In this document: positions 1 through 9,816 of the stretch, one piece after another
Position numbering within the stretch: the stretch's first letter is position 1
How the letters are laid out: every line of letters begins with the position of its first letter
NCBI GenBank assembly: GCA_001464715.1
Contig: LNDT01000037.1
Coordinates: forward strand, 62,001-126,000
DNA: 64,000 nucleotides
Direction of reading: 5' to 3'
DNA from: Bdellovibrionales bacterium Ga0074137
Lineage (GTDB): Bacteria > Bdellovibrionota > Bdellovibrionia > Bdellovibrionales > JAMPXM01
Position numbers and translations under genes: made by a program
Notes under the pieces: generated by a model
The model's input: the letters and a program-made list of their open reading frames with translations, nothing else
What the model was told of the DNA's origin: nothing
The model's database searches: none

Positions 1-606
1 CTCGGGGTCGCCCTGCGGAAGAAGTCCCAAGTGCGAAACTTTTGCGCCGACAAAAAGCATGGCCGATGAATTCGTGCACGCGGCGACGCAGGCTCCGCAC
101 CCAATGCAAGCGGCTGCCATAAACGCATTGGCCGCGACATCTTTGGGAACCGGTCGTGCGTTCGCATCCGGCGCGTTGCCAGCATTGACGGAAACGTAGC
201 CACCTGACGCGATGATCTTGTCAAAAGCCGATCGATTCACCGCGAGGTCCTTGATGACTGGAAACGCTTTCGCTCGAAATGGCTCCACAGTGATCGAGTC
301 GCCCGTTTTAAATTTCCTCATGTGAAGCTGACATGTCGTCGTACCGCGCTGAGGCCCGTGCGGATTTCCATTGATCGTCATCGAGCAAGAACCGCAAATT
401 CCTTCGCGGCAATCATGGTCGAAAGCGATCGGATCCTTCCCCTCTTTGACGAGCCGATTATTTACGACATCAAGCATTTCAAGAAAAGAAGCGTCTGTCG
501 AAATGCCTTCCACATCGTAGTCCTCAAAGTGACCTTCCGCCTGTGGGTTATTTTGTCGCCAAACTTTAAGTTTCAAATTCAGAGTTGTAGTGCCTGTTCC
601 GCCCAT
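1..606 (-). CDS. sdhB: succinate dehydrogenase/fumarate reductase iron-sulfur subunit (partial, C-terminus off left edge)
   Basis: Carries electrons from the SdhA flavin to the membrane cytochrome b through three Fe-S clusters. The visible 202 codons read M-G-G-T-G from an ATG at 606 and are open to the window edge. The [2Fe-2S] ligand motif [10 protein letters not shown] lies near residue 70, and the first cluster motif of the ferredoxin domain, [11 protein letters not shown], is near residue 165. The end of the protein is outside the window. An in-frame ATG at 612 is possible, but the purine-rich AGAGAGG on the minus strand fits the 606 start better. It lies just downstream of sdhA in the order sdhC-sdhA-sdhB, as in B-type (Bacillus/Bacteroides-like) enzymes with a single fused anchor. 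Confidence 0.93.
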   Translation of the reverse strand, partial: MGGTGTTTLNLKLKVWRQNNPQAEGHFEDYDVEGISTDASFLEMLDVVNNRLVKEGKDPIAFDHDCREGICGSCSMTINGNPHGPQRGTTTCQLHMRKFKTGDSITVEPFRAKAFPVIKDLAVNRSAFDKIIASGGYVSVNAGNAPDANARPVPKDVAANAFMAAACIGCGACVAACTNSSAMLFVGAKVSHLGLLPQGDPE

Positions 607-621
607 AACCATCAACCTCTC

Positions 622-2556
622 TTACTTGTAGCTTCGAGTCGCCAGTTGGACTCGGTCGAATGTGAGGGCCTCAGTGTGCCGCTGCCAATTTTTCTTTCCC
701 GTCGCTGCCGCTTCGCCCGTGTATTCCCACGCGGCCACATGACAAAAGTTCTTATCGTCACGCAAAGCTTCGTTGTCGGCTGTCTGGAATTCTTCGCGGA
801 AATGACCACCGCACGACTCGTCGCGCGCCAAAGCGTCGCGCGCCATCAGCTCGCCAAGCTCCAAGAAGTCGGCCACCCGCGCTGCTTTTTCTAACTCGGG
901 ATTCAAATTGTTATTCTCGCCGCTGACACGAACATCATTCCAAAACTGATCGCGCAAAGTTCCGATGTCGCGAATTGCGCCTTCAAGGCCCGGCTTATTT
1001 CGAGCCATTCCGACTTGTTCCCACATGATGTTTCCAAGCTTTCGATGGAAGTCGTCGACAGTCTGTGAACCTTTGACCTTCAGTAGTTTGTCGATGCGCT
1101 CTTGCGCCGATGCTTTCGCCGCTTTAAAGGCATCGTGATTGGCATCGATCGCAGGAATTTTCTGACCCGCGATGTAATTTCCAATGGTGTACGGAATGAC
1201 GAAATATCCATCCGCCAGACCCTGCATCAAAGCCGAAGCTCCCAATCGGTTGGCTCCGTGATCCGAGAAATTCGCTTCGCCCAACACGTGAAGGCCCGGA
1301 ATGGTCGACATCAAATTGTAATCAACCCAGAGGCCACCCATTGTGTAGTGAACCGCAGGGTAAATACGCATCGGCGATTTGTACGGATCTTCACCGGTGA
1401 TTTTCGCGTACATATCAAAGAGGTTATCGTACTTTTCTTCGATACCCTTTTTACCTACACGCTGAATCGAATCGCGGAAATCAAGATAGACGGCGACTTT
1501 CGATGGCCCTACGCCCAAACCTTCATCCACTCGGTATTTCGCTTGGCGAGAGGCGATGTCACGAGGCGCGAGGTTCCCGAAACTTGGATAGACACGCTCT
1601 AAATAATAATCGCGTTCAGCATCTGGTATCTGTTCTGGAGGACGCGTATCGCCCTTCTTTTTTGGAACCCAGCAGCGCCCATCATTTCGAAGCGATTCAG
1701 ACATCAAGGTCAATTTCGATTGATGATCACCTGAGTACGGAATGCACGTCGGGTGAATCTGCGTGAAGCAGGGATTTCCGAACGCTGCTCCTTTTTTGTG
1801 AGCGCGCCAAGACGCAGTGACATTCGAAAGTTTCGCATTCGTTGAAAAGTAGAAGACGTTTCCATAACCGCCGGTCGCCAGTATGACGGCGTCGGCAGCG
1901 TGCGACTCAAGTTCACCCGTCACAAGATTTCTTACGACAATGCCACGCGCCTGTCCGTCGATAACAACAAGTTCGACCATCTCGCGACGCGTGTGAAGCT
2001 CGACCTGCTTCAACTCCACTTGGCGCATCATCGACTGGTAAGCACCGATCAGAAGCTGCTGTCCCGTTTGTCCTCTTGCGTAGAACGTTCTTGAAACCTG
2101 CGCGCCACCAAACGACCGATTCGTTAAAGTGCCACCGTACTCACGAGCAAAGGGCACGCCCTGCGCAACACATTGATCGATAATATTGGGAGAGATTTCA
2201 GCAAGCCGATAGACATTGGCTTCGCGAGCGCGGAAATCTCCACCTTTTACTGTGTCATAAAAGAGTCGGTAAACCGAATCACCGTCGTTCTGATAGTTTT
2301 TCGCCGCATTGATACCGCCCTGAGCGGCGATCGAGTGCGCTCTTCGAGGAGATTCGTGAATGCAGAACGTTTTTACTTTGTATCCAAGCTCAGCCATCGT
2401 CGCGGAGGCTGAAGCGCCGGCGAGACCCGTTCCAACAACGATCACAGTGTGCTTTCGTTTGTTCGCAGGGTTCACAAGTTTCATATCGAATTTGTACTTC
2501 GACCACTTGTCTTCTAATTCTCCGCCAGGAATTTTCGAGTCGAGTTTCATAGACAT
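622..2556 (-). CDS. sdhA: succinate dehydrogenase/fumarate reductase flavoprotein subunit
   Basis: Catalytic subunit, oxidising succinate to fumarate in the TCA cycle. At 644 residues it has the FAD Rossmann motif [10 protein letters not shown] at 38-47. The expected covalent-FAD histidine is H74 in AHSIAAQGG. Active-site stretches HPTCIP and LAPRDIASR are present, as is the C-terminal block [16 protein letters not shown]. The sequence style matches the longer B-type SdhA of Bacteroidota, Bacillota and delta-like bacteria rather than E. coli SdhA. The start is an ATG 9 nt after the sdhC stop, and sdhB follows after a short gap, so the three genes form one transcription unit. Whether it works as dehydrogenase or fumarate reductase cannot be told from sequence alone. 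Confidence 0.96.
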   Translation of the reverse strand: MSMKLDSKIPGGELEDKWSKYKFDMKLVNPANKRKHTVIVVGTGLAGASASATMAELGYKVKTFCIHESPRRAHSIAAQGGINAAKNYQNDGDSVYRLFYDTVKGGDFRAREANVYRLAEISPNIIDQCVAQGVPFAREYGGTLTNRSFGGAQVSRTFYARGQTGQQLLIGAYQSMMRQVELKQVELHTRREMVELVVIDGQARGIVVRNLVTGELESHAADAVILATGGYGNVFYFSTNAKLSNVTASWRAHKKGAAFGNPCFTQIHPTCIPYSGDHQSKLTLMSESLRNDGRCWVPKKKGDTRPPEQIPDAERDYYLERVYPSFGNLAPRDIASRQAKYRVDEGLGVGPSKVAVYLDFRDSIQRVGKKGIEEKYDNLFDMYAKITGEDPYKSPMRIYPAVHYTMGGLWVDYNLMSTIPGLHVLGEANFSDHGANRLGASALMQGLADGYFVIPYTIGNYIAGQKIPAIDANHDAFKAAKASAQERIDKLLKVKGSQTVDDFHRKLGNIMWEQVGMARNKPGLEGAIRDIGTLRDQFWNDVRVSGENNNLNPELEKAARVADFLELGELMARDALARDESCGGHFREEFQTADNEALRDDKNFCHVAAWEYTGEAAATGKKNWQRHTEALTFDRVQLATRSYK

Positions 2557-2565
2557 ATTTTTTCC

Positions 2566-3225
2566 TTACTTCCCCGCCACGAAGAAAACGTAGAGCGGCT
2601 GAGAGATGAATCCACCGGCGACGATGAAGCCGTAGAAATATCCAAACTTATTGAGCATCGCAGAGTAGCGCGGGTGATAAAGACCCAAAGTCGCAAACGA
2701 CGAATAAAATCCGTGACTCAAATGAAAGCCGACGGCGATCACACAGAAAATATAGCCGACAACATACGCTGGGCTCTGAAAGACCTCGATTAAAAGCCGG
2801 TGAATGTCGCGCATTTCAACGCCATCATAGGTGACCGAGTAGTAGGTTCCGAATTTAAAAGTGATCAGGTGATAAACCAGAAAAACTAAAATGAGCGAAC
2901 CGTGAAACGCCATCCATCTCGACTGAAAGCGTGGTGCTTTGTCGCCGGAAGGGGTCATCGAGTACTTTTGCGGACGCGCATTTCTGTTTTGAATCGCCAA
3001 CCGAATACCGCTGACGGCGTGAACCAGAATGGTCAGCACGAGGGCGGCCTCAGCCAAGTAGATCAGCGGATTCGAGACAAGAAAATAACTGTACTTGTTG
3101 TAGGCCTCGGCCCCTACGAACATCAGAAAGTTTCCAGCCATATGCGAGAGCACAAAGCCGCTCCAAAGAAGACCAGTCACAGCCATCAATTGCTTGCGAC
3201 CGATTGTGGACATCAGGTACTTCAC
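2566..3225 (-). CDS. sdhC: succinate dehydrogenase cytochrome b558-type membrane anchor
   Basis: Single large membrane anchor of 219 residues with about five hydrophobic helices (roughly 12-34, 53-76, 106-124, 150-172, 196-216). It replaces the separate SdhC/SdhD of E. coli. Histidines at 28, 69, 108, 119, 168 and 171 sit in or near helices and supply candidate axial ligands for two b hemes, the arrangement of B-type succinate:quinone reductases. It passes electrons from SdhB to quinone. The annotated start is a GTG preceded by AAGGA. An ATG four codons later is also possible. A dyad operator/hairpin lies about 22 nt upstream. Confidence 0.9.
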   Translation of the reverse strand: MKYLMSTIGRKQLMAVTGLLWSGFVLSHMAGNFLMFVGAEAYNKYSYFLVSNPLIYLAEAALVLTILVHAVSGIRLAIQNRNARPQKYSMTPSGDKAPRFQSRWMAFHGSLILVFLVYHLITFKFGTYYSVTYDGVEMRDIHRLLIEVFQSPAYVVGYIFCVIAVGFHLSHGFYSSFATLGLYHPRYSAMLNKFGYFYGFIVAGGFISQPLYVFFVAGK

Positions 3226-3246
3226 GGGTGAGCCGTCCTTTCAAGA

Positions 3247-3269
3247 CGGATAATGTTGTGAATTATCCG
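3247..3269 (-). promoter_or_regulatory. dyad element in front of sdhC
   Basis: Perfect 8-bp inverted repeat CGGATAAT / ATTATCCG separated by 7 nt, centred about 33 nt upstream of the sdhC start codon. It could be a repressor operator overlapping the sdh promoter or a hairpin in the sdh leader. The sequence does not name the regulator. Confidence 0.5.
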
Positions 3270-3444
3270 GCATTTGAGCGATTTTCAGTTCCTTATCATT
3301 ACGCGCGATGCCGACCCGTGTCCAACGCTTCGTCGACGGATCGATTTTTTTAAACAAGGCCCCAATCTTAGTGCTTCAAATTTAGATTTCTGACATAAGA
3401 AACTGTTCAGTTTTTTAGAGCAAAGACACCCTGAGGAAATTCTC

Positions 3445-4218
3445 ATGAAAATTTTTGTTTGCGTGAAACAGGTTCCCGATACGGAGACGAAGATCAAGCT
3501 TAAGGCCGACGCATCGGGCATCGATACCGCCGGAATCAAATGGGTTATGAACCCCTACGATGAATACGCTGTCGAGGAAGCTGTAAAAACACGGGACGGC
3601 GGAAAGGCTTCCAGCGTCACCGTCGTTTCGGTAGGACCAAAGTCTCGTGCTGTCGAAACTCTTCGCACTGCTCTCGCAATGGGTGCCGATGAAGCGATCG
3701 TTGTTGATGCTCCTGAAGACGTCGACTCGGCGATGACGGCCAAAGCTCTGGCCGCCGCGATCAAAGGCGAGGGCGAATTCGGACTGATCATGACCGGAAA
3801 ACTTGCGATCGACGACAATCTCGCCTCGGTCAGTCAAATGCTGGCTGAGCACTTGGCCATTCCGCATACAACGGTTGTTTCGAAACTCGAGCAGGGCGAC
3901 TTGCTTTTGGCCGAGCGCGAAGTTGAGGGCGGAACCAAAGAAATGGTTCAGCTAACAAAGCCCGCTCTCATTGCCGCCAATAAAGGCCTCAACATGCCTC
4001 GTTATCCAAGTCTTCCCGGAATTATGAAAGCGAAGAAAAAGATCATTAAGGAACTCACTCTGGACGGACTTGCCGTTACGACAAACGACGCTCGGACAAA
4101 GCATCTGAATTTTCAGCTGCCTCCAGAAAAACCACCCGTCCAACAAATCACTGGTGATGCCGCAACTCAGTCGAAAACTCTCGCGACTCTTCTTCGCCAA
4201 GAAGCAAAGGTACTTTAA
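3445..4218 (+). CDS. etfB: electron transfer flavoprotein beta subunit
   Basis: Smaller subunit of the ETF heterodimer, which accepts electrons from acyl-CoA and other dehydrogenases and passes them to quinone through an ETF dehydrogenase. The protein has 257 residues, the usual length, opening with MKIFVCVKQVPDTETKI. The family features are clear: the NPYDEYAVEEAV segment near 34-45 and the VDAPEDVDSAMTA stretch typical of the nucleotide-binding fold. A good ribosome site (GAGGAAA) precedes the ATG. etfA follows after 2 nt, so the two are co-translated. The divergent partner sdhC is also an electron-input enzyme, a sensible pairing, but shared control is only inferred. Confidence 0.96.
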   Translation: MKIFVCVKQVPDTETKIKLKADASGIDTAGIKWVMNPYDEYAVEEAVKTRDGGKASSVTVVSVGPKSRAVETLRTALAMGADEAIVVDAPEDVDSAMTAKALAAAIKGEGEFGLIMTGKLAIDDNLASVSQMLAEHLAIPHTTVVSKLEQGDLLLAEREVEGGTKEMVQLTKPALIAANKGLNMPRYPSLPGIMKAKKKIIKELTLDGLAVTTNDARTKHLNFQLPPEKPPVQQITGDAATQSKTLATLLRQEAKVL

Positions 4219-4220
4219 TT

Positions 4221-5198
4221 ATGAGCAACCAAGTTTCAAAAGTTCTCGTGTTCGCTGAAATTTCAAACGGAAAAGTAAAAAAGGGCGCACTCGAACTTCT
4301 CACCGCGGCAAGAGCGGCGTCGCTGTCAACGCAGATTGTACTTTTGGGCACGGGCGCAAAGGCGGCTGCCGGAACAATGGGTGGTTGGGGTGTCAGCGAA
4401 GCATTCGTCGGCGACAACGCTGCGTTTGATCAATACAACCCAGAAGTTTTCGCTGAATCTGTTGCGGGCATTATCAAGGACTCAGGGGCGGATACAGTTC
4501 TGGCGTCATCGTCACTTCTTGCGCGCGATCTTTTCCCACGAGTTGCGGCTCGCCTCGGAACGGCCGCCGTCAGTGACTGCACAGAGCTCGCTCTTGGTGG
4601 TGGTTTGAAAGTCCGACGCCCCATGTACTCTGGAAAGTGCTCCGCTGAGGTTTCGTTTCTGTCGGCGGGACCAAAAATCGTGTTGATGCGAGCGAATCAA
4701 CTTCCTGTCGGCGAGCCCTCGGGGGCCGGCCAAGTTGCAATCAAAGACGTTCCGGCGCCAACAACATCGGGCCTTAAAACGTTGATCAAAGAAGTTCTCA
4801 AAGGCGCCTCTGGAAAGCTCGATCTCACCGAGGCGAACATCATTGTTTCGGGCGGGCGCGGACTAAAAGAAGCCGCGAACTTCAAACTCATCGAAACATT
4901 AGCTGACTCGTGTGGTGCCACGGTCGGAGCCTCGCGAGCCATCGTTGATGCGGGATGGGTTTCGCACTCGATGCAAGTCGGTCAGACCGGTAAAACCGTC
5001 GCGCCGTCATTGTATATCGCGGTTGGAATTTCGGGCGCCATTCAGCATCTGGCTGGCATGAGTGGGTCGCGCGTCATCGTTGCGATCAATAAAGATGCGA
5101 ATGCGCCGATCTTCCAAAAAGCCACATACGGCCTTGTGGGAGATCTTTTTGAGATTGTTCCGCTTCTAACGGAAGAGTTTAAAGCGCTCCACAGTTAG
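4221..5198 (+). CDS. etfA: electron transfer flavoprotein alpha subunit
   Basis: FAD-binding subunit of ETF, 325 residues. The C-terminal FAD domain is well conserved: VSGGRGL near 210, SRAIVDAGW near 239, [20 protein letters not shown] near 252-271, then GAIQHLAGM and [11 protein letters not shown]. This is the signature order for EtfA. It starts 2 nt after etfB with the SD inside the etfB tail. No frameshift or unusual insertion is seen. Confidence 0.96.
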   Translation: MSNQVSKVLVFAEISNGKVKKGALELLTAARAASLSTQIVLLGTGAKAAAGTMGGWGVSEAFVGDNAAFDQYNPEVFAESVAGIIKDSGADTVLASSSLLARDLFPRVAARLGTAAVSDCTELALGGGLKVRRPMYSGKCSAEVSFLSAGPKIVLMRANQLPVGEPSGAGQVAIKDVPAPTTSGLKTLIKEVLKGASGKLDLTEANIIVSGGRGLKEAANFKLIETLADSCGATVGASRAIVDAGWVSHSMQVGQTGKTVAPSLYIAVGISGAIQHLAGMSGSRVIVAINKDANAPIFQKATYGLVGDLFEIVPLLTEEFKALHS

Positions 5199-5221
5199 CG
5201 GCCAAAGATGAAAAGCCAGAG

Positions 5222-5893
5222 ATGACAAACCGAAAGTTTTTCCGACCCGCACTCAACTGGCTTGCACCGTGGGCCGGTTTTTTACTTTATCGCGCGCTTT
5301 ATTTTACGTGGAAAATTCAAATTCATGAATCCGCTGACCTGAAGCGCGCTCAAAAAGAAAACACCCCGCGAGTCTATGCACACTGGCACGGCGACGAACT
5401 CGGCATACTTTATCTACTGAAACCTTACAAAGCCTGCGCCATGATCTCGACAAGCTCCGATGGCGCCATCATGGATCAACTTGTTCGGCTCCTGGGTGCA
5501 GAAACCTCGCGCGGATCCAGCACACGTGGCGGAATTTCGGCGCTGCGTGGAATTCTTCGTCTCGCGAAGGACGGATGGAGTCCAAGCGTTGCCGTCGATG
5601 GCCCCAAAGGGCCCTATCACAAAGTGAAAGCGGGTGTTTTTGAAATTGCGAAACTTACAGAAGCCGAAGTATTTCCACTGACCGTCGCTTGTTCAAAAGC
5701 ATGGGTTTTTGAAAAGGCTTGGAACAAAACTTATTTGCCTCGACCTTTTGCTCGCCTGTCGGTGGTCTTTGGTCCAGCACTCCCGCGAATCAAACGCGAC
5801 GATGATGCACATGATGTCCAGTTGGCATCACGCCTAGAGATCGCACTTTTAGATGCAGAGCGGCAGGCCCGCCTCATTCTTGCTGAGACCTAA
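5222..5893 (+). CDS. DUF374 lysophospholipid acyltransferase-family protein
   Basis: A 223-residue protein of the DUF374 / LpxL-like acyltransferase superfamily. An N-terminal hydrophobic stretch (about 12-30) is followed by HWHGDEL near residue 56, the position of the catalytic His-acidic pair in this group. The DUF374 hallmark block runs from STSSDG through RGSSTRGG to VAVDGPKGP. Family members are thought to acylate lipid A-like or phospholipid acceptors at the inner membrane; the substrate here is unknown. It begins 23 nt after etfA and probably reads through from it. The lipid context is not conserved with the neighbours, so function rests on the domain alone. Confidence 0.8.
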   Translation: MTNRKFFRPALNWLAPWAGFLLYRALYFTWKIQIHESADLKRAQKENTPRVYAHWHGDELGILYLLKPYKACAMISTSSDGAIMDQLVRLLGAETSRGSSTRGGISALRGILRLAKDGWSPSVAVDGPKGPYHKVKAGVFEIAKLTEAEVFPLTVACSKAWVFEKAWNKTYLPRPFARLSVVFGPALPRIKRDDDAHDVQLASRLEIALLDAERQARLILAET

Positions 5894-5971
5894 GCCCGCT
5901 GTTAGCCTTTTTAACAAGAAGAAGGCACGCAGCCGTAGGCTAAATGAGCCTGACTTTTTGAGGGGTTAAGG

Positions 5972-6829
5972 ATGATTCGTCCCATCGCATCAAGATTTTT
6001 GTCGAACGTGGTCTCGGGCTTTATCGGTCTCGCGTTGAGTGGCGTATTGGTGGTGACCGCAACCGCTTCCGCACAATCTGGAGACACTGTCGCCGTCGTC
6101 GGCACAAAACAGATCACCGTGAAGGAACTCAACGACAAGTACGACGAAGTCGTTCGCCAAACGATCAATCCACCCACGAAAGAAGTTTTTCTCGAGGACC
6201 TCATTCGCTATGAAATGGGTGTTCAAGAAGCTTACAAAAAAGGCCTCCCCGAGGATCCACTCGTAAAAGAGAGAATCCGCCAAGAGATCTACAAAGGACT
6301 CATCGAGCGCGAGATCGGTAAAAAAGTTTCTGACATTAAAGTGACCGATGCTGAAATGCAGGCTTACTACAAAAAGAATCCCGAGCTTCGCTCAAGCCAT
6401 ATTCTGATCGAGTACCGCCCCGACGCGACGGCTGATCAAAAGAAAGCTGCAAAAGATCGTGCCGGCGAAATTCTCGACGAAGTTAAAAAAGGGAAGCGTG
6501 CTTTCGAAGAGTATGTCGGCCTATACACGGATGACGTTCTGTCGAAGAAAACAGGTGGCGATGTCGGCTGGCAAACAGCCGTGACTTTGGTTCCCTCTTA
6601 TTACAACGCCCTTTTAGCCATGAAGAATAACGAAGTTCGTGGGCTCATCGAAACCCAATACGGATTTCACATCATTAAAAAAACAGGTCAGCGCCCCTAC
6701 GCGGATGCCAACAAGCGTACAATTCGGGCCGCAGTTTTTGATTCAAAACGTAAAATCCTGTTCGACGCCTACTTCGCAGGCCTGAAGCGTCAATACCCAA
6801 CTAAGGTCAATAAAGACAAAATCAAGTGA
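5972..6829 (+). CDS. periplasmic parvulin-type peptidyl-prolyl isomerase
   Basis: A 285-residue exported PpiC-family protein. Residues 1-34 form a signal peptide with probable cleavage after ASA. A SurA/PrsA-like N-terminal helical region (about 40-130) is followed by one parvulin domain (about 133-240) with SSHILIEY at its start, GGDVGW in the middle and YGFHIIKKTG at the end, the standard landmarks. It probably acts as a chaperone/isomerase on outer-membrane or secreted proteins in the periplasm. It is the first of three consecutive parvulin genes and overlaps the next by one base (TGATG), so translation is coupled. Confidence 0.88.
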   Translation: MIRPIASRFLSNVVSGFIGLALSGVLVVTATASAQSGDTVAVVGTKQITVKELNDKYDEVVRQTINPPTKEVFLEDLIRYEMGVQEAYKKGLPEDPLVKERIRQEIYKGLIEREIGKKVSDIKVTDAEMQAYYKKNPELRSSHILIEYRPDATADQKKAAKDRAGEILDEVKKGKRAFEEYVGLYTDDVLSKKTGGDVGWQTAVTLVPSYYNALLAMKNNEVRGLIETQYGFHIIKKTGQRPYADANKRTIRAAVFDSKRKILFDAYFAGLKRQYPTKVNKDKIK

Positions 6830-7821
6830 TGCTCCGATTCGAATCATCACGTTCTCTCTCTTCGGTCAGCGCTTTGCTGGCCGTTCTTATTTTCACAAAT
6901 GCTGCCCTGATCGGCTGTACTCGCAGGGAGTCACGGCTTTCGAATCGCACCGCCATTGAGGTCAACGACCGCATTGTCACGACCAAAGAATTCGCAGATA
7001 TGCTGGCAAAATCCCTGCGCAATCGGGACGCACTTTCGGTCAAAGATCCGCAAATTCTGCAAAAAGCGAAATCTGATCTAGCAGACCGAATCGTCATGCA
7101 GATCATCAGCGAGCAGTGGGCCGCCAAAAACGGGATTACAGTTTCTACCGACGACGTTAACAATAAAGTGGCCAGTGTTCGTGCAGAGTACGCCGACGAA
7201 CTCGCTTTTCGAAAAATGTTGGCGGACGAAAATATCGCCGTCGACTCATGGAAAGAAGAGCTCGCGCAGAGTATTTTAAGAAAAAAGGTTTACGACAAAA
7301 TCACCGCTTCAGCTCCGGAACCCACAGACGCCGAAATTCGAGCTCTTTATGAAAATGGAAAGAAAGATTACCAGCGGGCAGCTAGAATTCGTCTTCGCCA
7401 AATCGTTCTCGACAAAGAGGAAGATGCCAAACGTGTTTTCGACGAAGTTTCAAAGGGCCGCGATATTGGCGCTCTTGCGAAGCAGTTTTCAATTATGCCG
7501 GAAGCCGAGGACAACGGAGACACGGGGTGGATTGAAAAAGGTATCCTCGATGTTTTTGACCAAGCGTTTAAACTCGGAGTCGGCGCCAAAAGCAAAATTA
7601 TCAAGAGTGCCTATGGCTGGCACATCTATCAGGTGATCGGGAAAGAGCCTGAAAAACGGTTAACCCTGGAACAAGTACGGCCGTCCTTGGTGCGCGAGCT
7701 CAAGGAGCAGCGCGCCCAGAGCCTTTTTGCGCGGTGGCTCGAAGAACAGATTCGGTCCTCGACGGTGAAGCGAGACGACGCTATTCTCAAGTCGATTTCG
7801 CTCTCGACCCACGTCGAATAG
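6829..7821 (+). CDS. parvulin-type peptidyl-prolyl isomerase lipoprotein
   Basis: A 330-residue protein starting at the ATG in TGATG; an in-frame GTG one codon upstream is less likely. The signal peptide ends in a lipobox LIGC with C30 as the lipidation site, so this is a lipoprotein. A SurA_N-like helical region covers about 40-165. A parvulin domain (about 180-290) contains RLRQIVLD, NGDTGWIEKG and AYGWHIYQVIG. A membrane-anchored chaperone working with the neighbouring soluble parvulins is the likely role. Isomerase activity is not certain because several catalytic-pocket residues differ from PpiC. Confidence 0.86.
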   Translation: MLRFESSRSLSSVSALLAVLIFTNAALIGCTRRESRLSNRTAIEVNDRIVTTKEFADMLAKSLRNRDALSVKDPQILQKAKSDLADRIVMQIISEQWAAKNGITVSTDDVNNKVASVRAEYADELAFRKMLADENIAVDSWKEELAQSILRKKVYDKITASAPEPTDAEIRALYENGKKDYQRAARIRLRQIVLDKEEDAKRVFDEVSKGRDIGALAKQFSIMPEAEDNGDTGWIEKGILDVFDQAFKLGVGAKSKIIKSAYGWHIYQVIGKEPEKRLTLEQVRPSLVRELKEQRAQSLFARWLEEQIRSSTVKRDDAILKSISLSTHVE

Positions 7822-7845
7822 AGCCTCTCCGAGAAAAGGAGCCTT

Positions 7846-8838
7846 ATGGCGCACCGAATTTCATATTCACTTCTCACGACTCTGTTGATCGCAACAACCT
7901 TTGTTAGCGCTCCCACTGGTGCGCAAACTGGGGCACAAGTGGTCGATAAAATTGTTGTCGTCGTTAATGAAGAGATCATCACACTCAGTGACATCGCAGA
8001 TTTCGAAAACCGCCTAAAAACGGGCGGCCTGGTCGACGATCAGCTCGTCCCCGACGATGCGACACGACAAGCTCTTTTAAAAAGTCGCGAAGCACTTCGA
8101 GAAAAGCTTATCGATGCTCGCCTGATCGACGCTGAAGTTAAAAAACAAAACCTCACGGTTCCTTTCGAACGCGTCGAGCAAGAAGTTCGATCGATTGCTA
8201 AGCGAAATAATATGCAGCGAGACGATCTGAAGAATGCGCTGCTTGAAAAAGGCGTCAACTTTTCGGCCTATCAAGATTTTATCAAAACCGGGCTTGAGCG
8301 CCAATCTCTGGTAGAAAAGTCTGTCACTTCCAAAATTAAAATTTCAGAAGATGATGTCCTCGCCGCATTGATCGCCGAAGGTAAAACAACCGAGACTCAA
8401 GCGTTTGAATATTCCATCGCACATATCTTCTTCCTCAGCAGTAAGCGAGGCGGCATCGAGGGCGCGCAGGCGCGAGCCGCTCAAGCGATCGCAAAAATAA
8501 AAGAGGGCGTTGCTTTTGATCGTGTTGCCGCGGATTTTTCTGAGGACCCTAATTTTGAGGTTGGTGGCGTACTTGGAACGTTCAAAACAGGCGAGCTTTC
8601 CCCCGCTCTCGAAAAGGCACTTGTAAAACTCGCTCCCGGCGAATCGACAGAGCCGCTTCCTACGACAGGTGGGATTCACATTGTACGAATGATCAAGCGT
8701 CGACTCATTCCGGATCAACGAATCGAAAAAGAGAAAGATCTTGTTCGAGCCAAGCTCGGTGAAAAAGCTTTTCGTCGTCAGTATGAAATCTGGCTTGAAA
8801 TGCTGCGAGCTGAAGCCTCCATCCGGATCAACAAGTAG
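7846..8838 (+). CDS. surA: SurA-like periplasmic chaperone / peptidyl-prolyl isomerase
   Basis: A 330-residue protein with a signal peptide (1-27, cleavage near GAQTGAQ). VDKIVVVVNEEIITLSDI follows, the classic opening of the SurA N-terminal domain. One parvulin domain (about 185-280) carries YSIAHIFF, VGGVLGTFKTGEL and GGIHIVRM. E. coli SurA has two parvulin domains; this one has one, common outside the gamma-proteobacteria. A strong ribosome site (AAGGAG) precedes the ATG. pdxA follows after 6 nt. The surA-pdxA pairing is also found in E. coli, which supports naming this copy, rather than the two upstream parvulins, SurA. Confidence 0.85.
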   Translation: MAHRISYSLLTTLLIATTFVSAPTGAQTGAQVVDKIVVVVNEEIITLSDIADFENRLKTGGLVDDQLVPDDATRQALLKSREALREKLIDARLIDAEVKKQNLTVPFERVEQEVRSIAKRNNMQRDDLKNALLEKGVNFSAYQDFIKTGLERQSLVEKSVTSKIKISEDDVLAALIAEGKTTETQAFEYSIAHIFFLSSKRGGIEGAQARAAQAIAKIKEGVAFDRVAADFSEDPNFEVGGVLGTFKTGELSPALEKALVKLAPGESTEPLPTTGGIHIVRMIKRRLIPDQRIEKEKDLVRAKLGEKAFRRQYEIWLEMLRAEASIRINK

Positions 8839-8844
8839 ATCGAC

Positions 8845-9801
8845 GTGGCGGCGCCTTCTTTTATTGCCATCACATCTGGCGACAGCGATGGCATTGGTCT
8901 AGAAGTCACTTGCAAAGCACTCTCTTCCATCGGACCCCAGCGGTCGGTGCGATGGCTTCTTACGTGTTCGACTTTGAAGTCCGCCGACAAAGAACTTCGA
9001 AAAATTACCGGCTTCAAACAAGTTCAGATCAGCAGTCGTGAGATTCCTCTTGAGGCCACCATGGGAGTTCTTTCGGACTTAGAGCCTGACGAAATATTAG
9101 TTTGGCGCGATTCAGGAAATGAAGCGGCTTGGGTAAAGACATGCGCTCAGCTGGCCCTCGAAAAAAAGATTGATGCGATCGTGACAGGACCCGTTTCGAA
9201 AGCGCGATTCAAAAAATTGGACTCAAGGTTTATGGGGCACACAGGACTTTTTGCGGCGCTTGCTAAGACACCTGTGCATCAAGGTTACGTCGGCTCAAAA
9301 CTTTGCGTCGTTCTTGCGACAGACCATGTGCCCCTGAGTCGAGTTGAAAGGTCACTGACGAAACCTGTTCTTCAAAGAGCCTTTGCCGGCGCTGAAACAC
9401 TTCGATATTTGCTATCACCAAAATTGCGCCGGCGGCCCATCGCGGCCCTTGGTCTGAATCCCCATGCCGGAGAAAGCGGTTTGATTGGTTCTTTTGAGAG
9501 TCGTTTAAGCCTTCCAAAAGGTATCCTTGGCCCACTACCGGCTGACACCGCGATGACTTCTAAGACACTGAGTCGCTTTTCGGTGATCGTGGCTATGTAT
9601 CACGATCAAGGGCTCATTCCTTTCAAGCTTTTGCACGGTCAAGACTCTGGCTTTCAGATCTCTTTAGGTTTACCTTTTGTGCGCACAAGCGTTGATCACG
9701 GAACGGCGAAAGATCTCTTCGGACGCGGCCGTGCCAACCCTGGCTCCATGGTGGACGCCCTTCGCGGCGCTATGAAACTGACAAAAGCTCGACGGCAATA
9801 G
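8845..9801 (+). CDS. pdxA: 4-hydroxythreonine-4-phosphate dehydrogenase
   Basis: Vitamin B6 (pyridoxal phosphate) synthesis: oxidises 4-phosphohydroxy-L-threonine, which then decarboxylates to the substrate of PdxJ. The 318-residue protein starts at GTG with ITSGDSDGIGLE. The expected metal-binding and catalytic motifs are present: FMGHTG near 130, LNPHAGESGLIG near 203-214, AMYHDQGLIPFK near 250 and VDHGTAKDLFGRG near 283. The usual opening is GDPxGIGPE, so the GDSDGIGLE variant is slightly unusual. Length and motifs are otherwise standard. It is in the surA operon. Confidence 0.93.
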   Translation: MAAPSFIAITSGDSDGIGLEVTCKALSSIGPQRSVRWLLTCSTLKSADKELRKITGFKQVQISSREIPLEATMGVLSDLEPDEILVWRDSGNEAAWVKTCAQLALEKKIDAIVTGPVSKARFKKLDSRFMGHTGLFAALAKTPVHQGYVGSKLCVVLATDHVPLSRVERSLTKPVLQRAFAGAETLRYLLSPKLRRRPIAALGLNPHAGESGLIGSFESRLSLPKGILGPLPADTAMTSKTLSRFSVIVAMYHDQGLIPFKLLHGQDSGFQISLGLPFVRTSVDHGTAKDLFGRGRANPGSMVDALRGAMKLTKARRQ

Positions 9802-9816
9802 AAGAGGAACTACCAT

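Noticed and set aside
5937-5960. Possible terminator after the DUF374 gene (AGGCT/AGCCT stem then a short T-run)
   Set aside because: The stem is only 5 bp and the gene spacing suggests read-through to the parvulin genes; too weak to list.
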